Position numbers and translations under genes: made by a program. A model generated the notes under the pieces. It was not told where the DNA came from. It did no database searches and worked only from the letters and a program-made list of their open reading frames with translations. Shown here piece by piece: positions 8,692 through 16,317 of a DNA stretch of 64,000 nt (position 1 is the first letter of the stretch; every line of letters begins with the position of its first letter). This DNA comes from CALABS01 sp050260775 (GTDB lineage Bacteria; Pseudomonadota; Alphaproteobacteria; Rhodospirillales; Magnetospirillaceae). The DNA is taken from contig JBLNCP010000041.1 in NCBI GenBank assembly GCA_050260775.1, forward strand, positions 25,786-89,785, given 5' to 3'.

Positions 8692-8927
8692 GGGGAGGGC
8701 CTTATCGCCGCTCGGGAGGGTTGCGGCCGCCCTGCCTGCGCCTTTCCGGCGAGGCCATTTCTCATTGGGAGAGGGCCGGGTCCCTTGGTCCGAGGCCGTT
8801 CGGTCGGTTGAAGGAGGGACCCGCCACCGCCACCTCAGTGACGAAACAATGGCCTGAACCGGGTATCGTGGCGTAAACTGGCAGTGTACCCGATGCTCGG
8901 AGGGCCTAGCTGAGGTTGTGAACCGCA

Positions 8928-9329
8928 ATGCAGTCCCCTCCGTTCATCCGCAGGACCTATGACGAGACCGTCAATCTGATGGTCGAGGCGCGCAACTACA
9001 TGGCCTACGTGGAGCGCGGCGAGCGCGAGCGGGTCGAGTTGACCACTGGGCTCAGGATGTCGTGCGAGGCCATGCGCATCACCTCGCGCCTGACGCAGGT
9101 GATGGCTTGGCTGATGATGCAGCGGGCGGTCGAAGAGGGGGAGATCCCCCCGGAACAGGCACTGGCCGAGGAAAACCGCCTATCGGGCAGCGACGTCTGC
9201 ACCGACGTCACTTTCGCCGAGGATGAGGCGCTGCCCAACGGCCTGCGCAGCCTGCTGGACCGCAGCCTGCGCCTCTACATGCGGGTGGCCCGCATCGAAG
9301 AGCAGATGTTGCGCCACCGGCTGCACTGA
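8928..9329 (+). CDS. rcdA: RcdA-like regulator of CtrA degradation (DUF1465)
   Basis: A 133-residue all-helical protein matching DUF1465, the family of Caulobacter RcdA, an adaptor that helps ClpXP degrade the cell-cycle regulator CtrA. Visible family features are the helix with MSCEAMRITSRLTQVMAWLM, the QRAVEEGEI segment and a C-terminal helix LLDRSLRLYMRVARIEEQM. It is shorter than the Caulobacter protein, which carries a longer disordered tail. The ATG at 8928 follows a weak ribosome site. It ends 9 bases from the convergent cyclase gene. The 236 bases upstream contain an imperfect inverted repeat (GGGTCCC...GGGACCC, about 8786-8830), but I see no clear promoter. Together with trcR it places two cell-cycle genes within 4 kb. 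Confidence 0.7.
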   Translation: MQSPPFIRRTYDETVNLMVEARNYMAYVERGERERVELTTGLRMSCEAMRITSRLTQVMAWLMMQRAVEEGEIPPEQALAEENRLSGSDVCTDVTFAEDEALPNGLRSLLDRSLRLYMRVARIEEQMLRHRLH

Positions 9330-9338
9330 GCCGGGCGC

Positions 9339-11183
9339 TTACCGCCACACCACCTCGAACAGGGCGATGGGATCCTTGAACCCCTTGAGCACCTTCTCGC
9401 CCATGGCGCGGAAGTTGCCGCCCTTGCCGAACGACAGGTCCTTGACCACGCCGGTGCACAGGATCTGATCGGAATTGGTCGCCGCGCAGACGCGGGCGGC
9501 GAGCTGGACGGTGGTGCCGAACAGGTCGTCCTCCTCCTCGATCGGCTCGCCGGCGTTGAGGCCGATGCGAAGGTGCAGTTCGAGGTCGGGGGTGCGCTCG
9601 TTGTTGGCGATCACCTGGCGCTGAATGCTGACCGTCGCCTCCACCGCGCTGGCGGCCGAGGCGAAGGAGGCCATGATGCCGTCGCCGGTGTGCTTGATCT
9701 CCTTGCCGCCGAACTGGGCCAGGGCCCCGCGCACGATCGAATTGTGACGGCGCACGATCTCCTGGGCGGCGGCGTCGCCGCGCTCCTGGGTGAGGTCGGT
9801 CGAGCCGACCATGTCGGTGAACATCACCGTGACGATGGACGCTTTCTTTTCCGCCGGCTTGTTCCAGTCCTTCATCACCGTCTTGATCTTGCCGTGGGCA
9901 CCGGCCTCGTCGCCGCCCAGGAAGTCGGTCATGGCGTCGCGCCCGGCCTGGACCACGCCGAGGTAGCGCGGTTCCAGCATGTATTCCTCGATGCGCTCAT
10001 AGAACTTGCGGCCAAGGTCGGCCTTGGTGCCGATGGTTTCCAGCGCGCCGGTCAGCAGCTTGACCTTGCCGCCCTGGGCGATGCGCTTGAACTCGCACAG
10101 GGTCTCGACGCCGCCGGCCAGATAGAGGTGAAGGGCGAACTTGTTGTAGGAATCGAGGACCGGTACCGCCGCCTTCACCGCGGCGACCGCACCGGACAGG
10201 AAGCGCGCCACCATCGGCTGATGGGCGTCGGCCGCCGACAGCGAGCCGGAGCCTTGATCCTCCTCGGCCACGGCCACAGTCGGCTCGGCGGCAGCCGGCT
10301 TCGCGTCCTCGGGGTCCGGGGTGATCTCCGGCAAGGCCTCGTCGGGACCCGGCGCGATCTCGGGAAGGTCGGGTTCCTCGGCCTGGGGCTCGGGCTCGGC
10401 CGCCTCGGGGGCGGGCTCGGGGACGGGCGGAAGCTGCTCCTCGTCCTGGAACCCCAGGCGCTGCTGCTCCGCCATGGCCTTGTCGGCCAGCTTGTCCAGC
10501 GAGCGCTGCAGGGCCTGGTTGGCCTGCAACGGCGTCATGGCGGCGCGCGGATTGCGGTGGAAGGTGGGGATCTCGGTCTGGCGCGGCAGGAAGCGCAGCG
10601 CCAGCGGCACCGCCACCATCAGGAAGGTCAGCACGAAGACCGCGAACAGCACCTGCCCGTAGTTTTCGGGGGTGACATCCAGGTGGAAACCCCAATCCCA
10701 CAACAGCAGGATGGCGCCGGGGGTGATCTTGATGGCCAGGAGGGCGGTGGCCAGCGCCACGCCGGTGATCATCAGCAGGCGGCCCAGCAGCTGGTGGGCC
10801 TTGGCGGCCTTCTTGGGCCGCACCTCTTCGACGGGTTCTTCCGGCTCGGGCCTGGCCTTGGCCGGCTTGGCCTTGGCCTTGCCCGGCGCGGCGGCGGGCT
10901 TGCGGGCGGCGGGACGGGCGGTGGCGACGGGCGGGGCGCGCGACGGGGCCGGGCGCGACGACGCACCGCTCTTGGTCCCGCTGATGTAGACCTCGGCCTC
11001 TTCGAACTTATTGTCGTCGGTATAATAGGTTTCGCGCACGACCTTGACGCGAATGTTCAGGGTCTGCTCGAGTTCCTTGGCTTCATTGATCGCCGTCTCG
11101 CGCTCCTGGCGCGGGAAGCGCGCATGCAGCATCCATCCACGCGATTGCTCGAGGACGTAGACCTCGTAATTGACGATGATCAT
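9339..11183 (-). CDS. Membrane-anchored class III adenylate/guanylate cyclase
   Basis: A 614-residue protein. The N-terminal 70 residues (MIIVNYEVYVLEQSRGWMLH) form a conserved small domain; a Pro/Ala/Lys-rich linker follows. Two membrane helices lie near residues 140-165 (LLMITGVALATALLAI) and 185-210 (GQVLFAVFVLTFLMVAVPLAL). A second Pro/Glu-rich linker leads to a helical region and then the cyclase domain, about residues 445-614, with metal-binding MFTDMVGSTDLT, substrate Lys in KEIKHTGDGIMASF and the transition-state region TTVQLAARV. The Lys and the class III fold favour ATP as substrate. It would make a cyclic nucleotide in the cytoplasm. I took the ATG at 11183 from the conserved MIIVNYE start; the open frame extends 42 residues upstream. 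Confidence 0.85.
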   Translation of the reverse strand: MIIVNYEVYVLEQSRGWMLHARFPRQERETAINEAKELEQTLNIRVKVVRETYYTDDNKFEEAEVYISGTKSGASSRPAPSRAPPVATARPAARKPAAAPGKAKAKPAKARPEPEEPVEEVRPKKAAKAHQLLGRLLMITGVALATALLAIKITPGAILLLWDWGFHLDVTPENYGQVLFAVFVLTFLMVAVPLALRFLPRQTEIPTFHRNPRAAMTPLQANQALQRSLDKLADKAMAEQQRLGFQDEEQLPPVPEPAPEAAEPEPQAEEPDLPEIAPGPDEALPEITPDPEDAKPAAAEPTVAVAEEDQGSGSLSAADAHQPMVARFLSGAVAAVKAAVPVLDSYNKFALHLYLAGGVETLCEFKRIAQGGKVKLLTGALETIGTKADLGRKFYERIEEYMLEPRYLGVVQAGRDAMTDFLGGDEAGAHGKIKTVMKDWNKPAEKKASIVTVMFTDMVGSTDLTQERGDAAAQEIVRRHNSIVRGALAQFGGKEIKHTGDGIMASFASAASAVEATVSIQRQVIANNERTPDLELHLRIGLNAGEPIEEEDDLFGTTVQLAARVCAATNSDQILCTGVVKDLSFGKGGNFRAMGEKVLKGFKDPIALFEVVWR

Positions 11184-11275
11184 CGCGTTGGCCCGCTGCC
11201 CCGGTTCCTCGGCCGGTCCCCTCGAAAAGTGTGCTAATCCCTTCAGGAGAGGAAGTCTAGAACAAAAGACCAAAA

Positions 11276-11293
11276 GCCGCCCGAGGGGGCGGC
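11276..11293. terminator. Hairpin between the cyclase gene and rpmE
   Basis: A 7-bp perfect stem (11276-11282 with 11287-11293), flanked by AAAA on the left and TTT on the right, so it could act on either strand. It lies beyond the stronger rpmE terminator and may be a second terminator protecting the downstream cyclase gene. Confidence 0.5.
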
Positions 11294-11307
11294 TTTCCTG
11301 GGGATGC

Positions 11308-11337
11308 AAAAAGCGGCGGCTCAGAGAGCCGCCGCTT
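11308..11337 (-). terminator. Intrinsic terminator of rpmE
   Basis: An 11-bp perfect stem (11311-11321 with 11327-11337, loop 5) followed on the minus strand by TTTTT. It starts 10 bases past the rpmE stop. Confidence 0.9.
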
Positions 11338-11346
11338 GTCGCAATA

Positions 11347-11571
11347 TCACTTCTTGATGCCGAAGCTAGCGAAGCGCTTGTTGAACTTCGCGATCTGGCC
11401 TCCGGTGTCGACCATGCGCTGGACGCCGGTCCAGGCCGGATGCGACTTCGGATCGATGTCGAGGCGCAGAGTGTCGCCCGCCTTGCCCATGGTCGAGCGG
11501 GTCTTGAACTCGCTGCCGTCCGTCATCACCACGTTGATCTCGTGGTAATCCGGATGAATGTCGTTCTTCAT
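11347..11571 (-). CDS. rpmE: 50S ribosomal protein bL31
   Basis: A 74-residue ribosomal protein: MKNDIHPDYHEINVVMTDGS, then SHPAWTG and a C-terminal FNKRFASFGI are family hallmarks. It lacks the Cys pair (CxxC) of zinc-type L31, so it is the C-minus form. I took the internal ATG at 11571 (residue 29 of the open frame) because it matches the family N-terminus. It is a single-gene unit with a strong terminator directly downstream. Confidence 0.95.
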   Translation of the reverse strand: MKNDIHPDYHEINVVMTDGSEFKTRSTMGKAGDTLRLDIDPKSHPAWTGVQRMVDTGGQIAKFNKRFASFGIKK

Positions 11572-11651
11572 GGCCGTACCTGCTCCGAAAATCGAAGGCG
11601 CCTCTATATCGAAAAGCCGGACCGGGTGCAAGCCTTGGAAGTGAATTATTT

Positions 11652-11999
11652 TCACATCCGCGATACGGACGGTGGCGGCGTCATCTCGAGCGTCGTGCGC
11701 ACGGCCGACAGTAGGTCGTCGCGGCGGAACGGCTTGGGCAGGGTGTTGAGGGCGCGCACGTGATAGGGAATGCCCAATCCGTTGGGAAGGGCGAGCATGC
11801 GGGTGCCGACGAAGGCCTGGACCGCCGGTTCCACGTCATCGGTGTCGGCGATCACCAGGTCGGCGGGATGGCTGGAGTGCAGGCGGGCGCCCAAAGCCCC
11901 GTCCTCGGCGAGTTCGACCTCGTATCCGGCGCCTTCGAGGATATTGCGCATCGTGTGGCGCGCTTTGTTCTCGGATTCGATGACCAGGATACGGGTCAT
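11652..11999 (-). CDS. Degenerate response-regulator receiver protein
   Basis: A 115-residue stand-alone CheY-like domain. The start MTRILVIESENKARHTMRNI aligns with the receiver beta1/alpha1 but the usual acidic pair DD(E) is ES(E). The putative phosphoacceptor Asp is in ADLVIADTDD (about residue 52), and the conserved Lys is in NTLPKPF. The stretch between is shorter than in CheY. The altered acidic pocket suggests weak or no phosphorylation, or a protein-interaction role. Start ATG 11999 has GGAGGAGACACC upstream. It lies 80 bases from rpmE on the same strand but is probably a separate unit. No kinase is adjacent and its partner cannot be inferred. Confidence 0.7.
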   Translation of the reverse strand: MTRILVIESENKARHTMRNILEGAGYEVELAEDGALGARLHSSHPADLVIADTDDVEPAVQAFVGTRMLALPNGLGIPYHVRALNTLPKPFRRDDLLSAVRTTLEMTPPPSVSRM

Positions 12000-12194
12000 T
12001 GGTGTCTCCTCCCATGGGGGGGCTGCCGTCTGGGGCTGCCTTTCTTTCCACCACTATCAGCGCGTTCCCCAGCCTGGGCAAACCAAACTTTGGCAGCTCC
12101 CACCAACGGTGGAGAGGGTCGCGACGGAAGGGATAGCCGTCTTGGCGGGGCCGGGCTCTCGGGTTAGGATCGCGCCGACTGCAGGAGGATACCC

Positions 12195-12521
12195 ATGAGC
12201 CTTGACGAGAACCGCTTCGCCGCCCTGGCCGACCAGATGCTGGAAAGCATCGCCGACGCCATCGACGAGAAGCTGGGCGACGAGATCGACGTCGAGCTGC
12301 AGCACGGCATCCTGACCCTGACCCTGGAGGGCGGCGGCCAGTACGTCATCAACAAGCACGCGCCCAACCGCGAGATCTGGCTGTCGTCGCCGGTCAGCGG
12401 CGCCGCCCATTTCGCCTTTGCCGACGATGGCTGGGTCTCCACCCGCGAGCCCCGTCACCGGCTGGACGCCGTGCTGAAGGCGGAGATGAAGGCCAAATTC
12501 GGGGCGGACCTGGAGTTCTAG
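12195..12521 (+). CDS. cyaY: Frataxin-like iron-sulfur assembly protein CyaY
   Basis: A 108-residue frataxin homologue. An acidic first helix (ENRFAALADQMLESIADAID) leads into the beta-sheet with NKHAPNREIWLSSPVSGAAHF, the frataxin signature (N-K-x-x-P-x-R-Q/E-I-W-L-S-S-P). Acidic residues of helix 1 and strand 1 are the iron-binding surface in the family. It modulates IscS and supplies or senses iron in Fe-S cluster assembly; the isc operon is 4 kb away. An AGGAGG ribosome site precedes the ATG. It is convergent with tyrS. Within the 190 bases upstream I see short inverted repeats but no convincing promoter. Confidence 0.93.
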   Translation: MSLDENRFAALADQMLESIADAIDEKLGDEIDVELQHGILTLTLEGGGQYVINKHAPNREIWLSSPVSGAAHFAFADDGWVSTREPRHRLDAVLKAEMKAKFGADLEF

Positions 12522-12605
12522 GGACGGGTTTTCCAGTCCCAACACGGATCCGTCGTCGCGCGCCGTCACCCCGGTGAGCCGGGGGCCATGGGGCCGTCTG
12601 AAAAC

Positions 12606-13856
12606 CTACTCCGCCTTCACCAGCACGTGGCGCTTCTTGCCGGCGGTCAGCTTGATGACGCCGTCCTTGATCTCGGCCGCGCCGATGGCGGTCGCCGGGT
12701 CCTTGACCGGGGCGTCGTTGACCTTGGCGCCGCCCTGCTGGATCAGCCGGCGGGCCTCGCCGTTGGAGGCGGCCAGGCCGGCCTTGACGAACAGGGCGAA
12801 GGCGGGGATGCCGGCGGCCAACTCGGCGGCGGGCAGGGCGACGGTCGGCAGGGTGTCGGCCAGCGCGCCCTCCTCGAACGTCTTGCGCGCCGTCTCGGCC
12901 GCTTCCAGGGCCGCAGCCTCGCCGCGCGCCAGACGGGTGACTTCGTTGGCCAGGATCTTCTTGGCCTCGTTGATCTCGGCGCCTTCCAGCTTCTCCAGGC
13001 GGGCGATTTCGTCGAGCGGCAATTCGGTGAACAGCTTGAGGAAGCGGCCGACGTCGGCATCCTCGGTGTTGCGCCAGTACTGCCAGAACTCCCAGTTGGA
13101 CAGCTTGTCCTCGTTCAGCCAGATGGCGCCGTTGGCGCTCTTGCCCATCTTGGCCCCCGACGAGGTGGTCAGCAGCGGGCTGGTCAGGCCGAACAGCTCG
13201 GCCTGGTGCACGCGGCGGCCGAGCTCGACGCCGTTGACGATGTTGCCCCACTGGTCGGAGCCGCCCATCTGCAGGATCACCTTCTGGCGCGCCCACAGCT
13301 CGGCGAAGTCGTATCCCTGCAGGATCATGTAGTTGAATTCGAGGAAGGTGAGCGGCTGTTCGCGGTCGAGGCGCAGCTTGACCGAATCGAAGGTCAGCAT
13401 GCGGTTGACGGTGAAGTGGCGGCCGTAATCGCGCAGGAAGTCGATGTAGTTGAGGGTGTTCAGCCAGTCGGCGTTGTTGACCATGCTGGCGGCGGTCGGG
13501 CCGGCGCCGAACTCCAGGTAGCGGTCGAACACCTTCTTGATGCCGTCCATGTTGCGGGCGATGTCCTCGTCGGACAGCAGGCGCCGCGCCTCGTCCTTGC
13601 CCGAGGGGTCGCCGATGCGGCTGGTGCCGCCGCCCATCAGCACGAGCGGGCGGTTGCCGGTCTTCTGCCACCAGCGCAGCAGCATGATCGGCAGCAGCGA
13701 GCCGACATGCAGGGAATCGGCGGTGCAGTCAAAGCCGATATAGCAGGTGGCCGGGCCCTCGGTCAGGCGCTTGTCCAGGCCTTCCAGGTCGGTGCACTGG
13801 TGCAGGTAGCCGCGCTCGGTGACGACGCGCAGGAAATCGGATTTGACGGTGCTCAT
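12606..13856 (-). CDS. tyrS: Tyrosyl-tRNA synthetase
   Basis: A 416-residue class I aminoacyl-tRNA synthetase. The HIGH-like motif is in CTADSLHVGSLLPIM, tyrosine-binding residues lie in QGYDFAELW and GGSDQWGNIVNG, and the KMSKS-like motif is SSGAKMGKSANGAIWL. A C-terminal S4-like RNA-binding domain (ASNGEARRLIQQGGAKVND) is present. Length and layout match the bacterial TyrRS family. The ATG at 13856 is the family start. It is divergent from anmK across 96 bases. Confidence 0.97.
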   Translation of the reverse strand: MSTVKSDFLRVVTERGYLHQCTDLEGLDKRLTEGPATCYIGFDCTADSLHVGSLLPIMLLRWWQKTGNRPLVLMGGGTSRIGDPSGKDEARRLLSDEDIARNMDGIKKVFDRYLEFGAGPTAASMVNNADWLNTLNYIDFLRDYGRHFTVNRMLTFDSVKLRLDREQPLTFLEFNYMILQGYDFAELWARQKVILQMGGSDQWGNIVNGVELGRRVHQAELFGLTSPLLTTSSGAKMGKSANGAIWLNEDKLSNWEFWQYWRNTEDADVGRFLKLFTELPLDEIARLEKLEGAEINEAKKILANEVTRLARGEAAALEAAETARKTFEEGALADTLPTVALPAAELAAGIPAFALFVKAGLAASNGEARRLIQQGGAKVNDAPVKDPATAIGAAEIKDGVIKLTAGKKRHVLVKAE

Positions 13857-13952
13857 GGCGGGGGCGTTCGGTTGCTTGCGGAAAGGCCGTCCGTTTAGCA
13901 CAATCCCGCCTTCGTCACAATTGCCGGGCCCCATTGCGATGAGACCGACGCC

Positions 13953-15032
13953 ATGACCATGCTCGCCCTCGGGCTGATGAGCGGCACTTCGCTGGACGGG
14001 GTCGACGCCGCGTTGGCCGTCACCGACGGCATCGCCGTCGAGCGCCTGGGCCCGGCGCTGACCGTGCCCTACGCGCCGGAGCTGAGGGAACGCCTGCGCG
14101 GCGTGTTGGGCGGCGTCGGCCCGGTGGCCGCGGTCGAGCGCGACATCACCCTGTTCCATGCCGAGGCGGTGCGGAAGCTGCTCGCCGAGAACGGGTTGTC
14201 GGCGGCCGAGATCGACGTGGTGGGCTTCCACGGCCACACCATCCTGCACCGTCCGGCCGAGCGGCGGACCTGGCAGATCGGCAACGGTCAGTTGCTGGCC
14301 GACACCCTGGGGATCCCGGTGGTCAACGACTTCCGCACCGCCGACGTGCTGGCAGGCGGGCAGGGGGCGCCGCTGGTGCCGGTGTTCCACCGCGCCCTGG
14401 CCGCCGGCCTGCCGCGCCCGGTGGCGGTGCTCAATCTCGGCGGTGTCGGCAATGTCACCTGGATCGGCGAGGACGACCACATCCTGGCCTTCGACACCGG
14501 CCCCGGCAACGCGCTGATCGACGACTGGGCCCATGCCCATACCGGCCGCCCGGTGGACGAGGGCGGCCGCCTGGCCCGGGCCGGCACCGTCGATGCGCGG
14601 GCGGTGGCCGGCTTCGGCCAGCATGAATTCTTCGACCGCGCCCCGCCGAAATCGCTGGATCGCGACGAGTTCCGCGCCCACGCCAAACGCCTGGTGGAGG
14701 GCAAGGGGGCCGAGGATGGCGCCGCCACGCTCACCGCCTTCACGGCGCGCGCCGTCGGCCTCGCCTGTCCGCACTTGCCCAAGCGGCCGGTGCGCTGGCT
14801 GGTGTGCGGCGGCGGCCGCCACAACCCCATGGTCATGGAGGCTCTGCGGGCCGAGTTGGACGCGCCGGTCGATCCGGTGGAGGCGGTGGGCTGGGACGGC
14901 GACGCGCTGGAGGCGCAGGCCTTCGCCTATCTGGCGGTGCGGTCGCTGCGCGGCCTGCCGCTCACCTTCCCGGAGACCACCGGCGGGCCGAAACCGTGCG
15001 GCGGCGGCCGTCTCCACACCCCGCGTTCGTAA
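13953..15032 (+). CDS. anmK: Anhydro-N-acetylmuramic acid kinase
   Basis: A 359-residue sugar kinase of the ASKHA fold that phosphorylates and hydrolyses 1,6-anhydro-MurNAc to MurNAc-6-phosphate during peptidoglycan recycling. The N-terminal signature GLMSGTSLDGVDAAL, the VNDFRTADVLAGGQGAPLVP block, the NLGGVGNVTWI segment, FDTGPGNALIDDW and the C-terminal VCGGGRHNPMVM are all conserved. Start ATG 13953 has no strong ribosome site. A small exported protein gene follows by 11 bases and may be co-transcribed. Confidence 0.95.
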   Translation: MTMLALGLMSGTSLDGVDAALAVTDGIAVERLGPALTVPYAPELRERLRGVLGGVGPVAAVERDITLFHAEAVRKLLAENGLSAAEIDVVGFHGHTILHRPAERRTWQIGNGQLLADTLGIPVVNDFRTADVLAGGQGAPLVPVFHRALAAGLPRPVAVLNLGGVGNVTWIGEDDHILAFDTGPGNALIDDWAHAHTGRPVDEGGRLARAGTVDARAVAGFGQHEFFDRAPPKSLDRDEFRAHAKRLVEGKGAEDGAATLTAFTARAVGLACPHLPKRPVRWLVCGGGRHNPMVMEALRAELDAPVDPVEAVGWDGDALEAQAFAYLAVRSLRGLPLTFPETTGGPKPCGGGRLHTPRS

Positions 15033-15043
15033 GGAGCCTCAGC

Positions 15044-15370
15044 ATGCGTTCGATCGTTCTCGCCGCCCTCGCCGTGCTGGCGGCCGCCCCCGCCGTTGCC
15101 CCCGCCTTGGCCGACGAGGTCAGTGCCGTCCAGGCCGTGCGCAAGCAGTCGCGGGTGGTGGACACCATGCTCGACAACGGCGGCAACCTCTACGTGGCGG
15201 TCAAGCCCACCGCCGGCGCCTGGGACCAGTTCGGCGCCTACCTGTGCAACGTGGTGCGGCCGCACCACGCGCGGATCTTCCGCATCCGGGTGATCGACCT
15301 CACCTCGATGGGCGCGGGCAAGCCGCCGGCGGCGTGGCGCAAGCTGGCGGAAGCAAATTGCGGGAGGTGA
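15044..15370 (+). CDS. Small exported protein of unknown function
   Basis: A 108-residue protein with a typical Sec signal peptide (MRSIVLAALAVLAAAPAVAP, cleavage probably after PALA). The mature part, about 85 residues, contains AWDQFGAYLCNVVRPHHARIF and ends WRKLAEANCGR. It has two Cys residues, which could form a periplasmic disulfide. I do not recognise a family. AAGGAG lies just upstream of the ATG and the gene sits 11 bases after anmK, so it is probably its operon partner. A perfect palindrome follows the stop within 3 bases and may end the transcript. Confidence 0.7.
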   Translation: MRSIVLAALAVLAAAPAVAPALADEVSAVQAVRKQSRVVDTMLDNGGNLYVAVKPTAGAWDQFGAYLCNVVRPHHARIFRIRVIDLTSMGAGKPPAAWRKLAEANCGR

Positions 15371-15372
15371 GG

Positions 15373-15402
15373 CTCAGGATGACGGCGAACCGTCATCCTG
15401 AG
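15373..15402. repeat. REP-like extragenic palindrome, copy 1
   Basis: A 13-bp perfect inverted repeat with a 4-base loop (arms CTCAGGATGACGG at 15373-15385 and its complement at 15390-15402). The same core, GTCATCCTGAG, recurs at 23970-24000. It lies between two convergent genes and could fold as a transcript end, though no T-run follows. Confidence 0.8.
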
Positions 15403-15418
15403 GTTCGGGCGGGCCGGC

Positions 15419-16105
15419 CTAGGACAGCGCCGCCGCCATGGCGGGCTCGGCTAGCGCCGGGCGCGCTTCGGACAGGTTTTCGTCCAGATAGCCGTCAACC
15501 ACCTCGGTCATGGCTTCGAGATGGGTGCCGAAGAAGTGGTTGGCGCCGTCGACCGTGCGGTACTTGACGCGGATGTTACGCTGGGCCGCCAGCTTGTTGG
15601 CTAGCTTGGCCACCGACAGCTCGGGCACCAGCTCGTCGGCCGAACCGTGGACGATCAAGCCCGAGGACGGGCAGGGCGCCAGGAACGAGAAATCATAGAT
15701 GTTGGCGGGCGGTGCCACTGAGACGAAGCCGTCGATCTCGGGCCGGCGCATCAACAGCTGCATACCGACCCAGGCGCCGAAGGAGAAGCCGCCGACCCAG
15801 CACAGCTGGGCGTTGGGATTGTAGGTCTGCATCCAATCGAGCGCGGCGGCGGCGTCGGACAATTCGCCCTGGCCGTTGTCGAACTTGCCCTGGCTTCGCC
15901 CGACGCCGCGGAAGTTGAAGCGCAGCGTCGAGAACCCCTTGCGCACGAACGAATGGTACAAGGCGTAGACCACCTTGTTGTTCATGGTGCCGCCATGCTG
16001 GGGATGGGGGTGCAGCAGAAGCGCGATAGGCGCATTCGGAGACTTGCCATGATGATAGCGGCCCTCGAGCCGGCCATCTGGTCCGTTGAAAATCACTTCA
16101 GGCAT
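15419..16105 (-). CDS. Alpha/beta hydrolase
   Basis: A 228-residue cytoplasmic alpha/beta hydrolase. After MPEVIFNGPDGRLEGRYH come LLHPHPQHGGTMNNKVV and RFNFRGVGRSQG (oxyanion region), the nucleophile elbow GFSFGAWVG, the acid in VHGSADELVP and the catalytic His in DGANHFF. The PHPQxGGxMxNKV pattern is typical of a hydrolase family common in alpha- and gammaproteobacteria, related to dienelactone hydrolase and CocE/YfhR types. The substrate is unknown. It has no signal peptide. It is divergent from the cysE-isc operon, whose promoter lies in the shared 212-base gap. Confidence 0.82.
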   Translation of the reverse strand: MPEVIFNGPDGRLEGRYHHGKSPNAPIALLLHPHPQHGGTMNNKVVYALYHSFVRKGFSTLRFNFRGVGRSQGKFDNGQGELSDAAAALDWMQTYNPNAQLCWVGGFSFGAWVGMQLLMRRPEIDGFVSVAPPANIYDFSFLAPCPSSGLIVHGSADELVPELSVAKLANKLAAQRNIRVKYRTVDGANHFFGTHLEAMTEVVDGYLDENLSEARPALAEPAMAAALS

Positions 16106-16201
16106 TGGTCCACCACAGTCTCATTGGGCCGACGCGCGCTCATACCTGACACGCGCTGTCGGGGAATAAATGGCGACAAACTAGGATTGAGCCGGTCAAA
16201 C

Positions 16202-16230
16202 TTGACTGGCTTTGTCGGGCATCCTATATT
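16202..16230 (+). promoter_or_regulatory. Sigma70-type promoter of the cysE-isc operon overlapping an IscR-box-like sequence
   Basis: -35 TTGACT (16202-16207) and -10 TATATT (16225-16230) have a 17-base spacer and face cysE, giving a leader of about 80 bases. The -35 and spacer read TTGACTGGCTTTGTCGGGC, which resembles type I IscR boxes as I remember them (TTGAC..., T-rich centre, TCGGG). A short inverted repeat GTCAA-AC-TTGAC (16195-16206) overlaps the -35. Repression by holo-IscR at this site is inferred. Confidence 0.6.
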
Positions 16231-16317
16231 CACCTTCGATGCGGTTGCCCCCCGTTGGGCATGCCCCCATACCAAAAGGGCGCCGTAACCATCAAATAGA
16301 TTAGCATATTGCCAGCT

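Noticed and set aside
8692..8927. Promoter or small gene in the gap before rcdA
   Set aside because: An imperfect GGGTCCC/GGGACCC repeat is present but no well-spaced promoter or convincing small frame was found.
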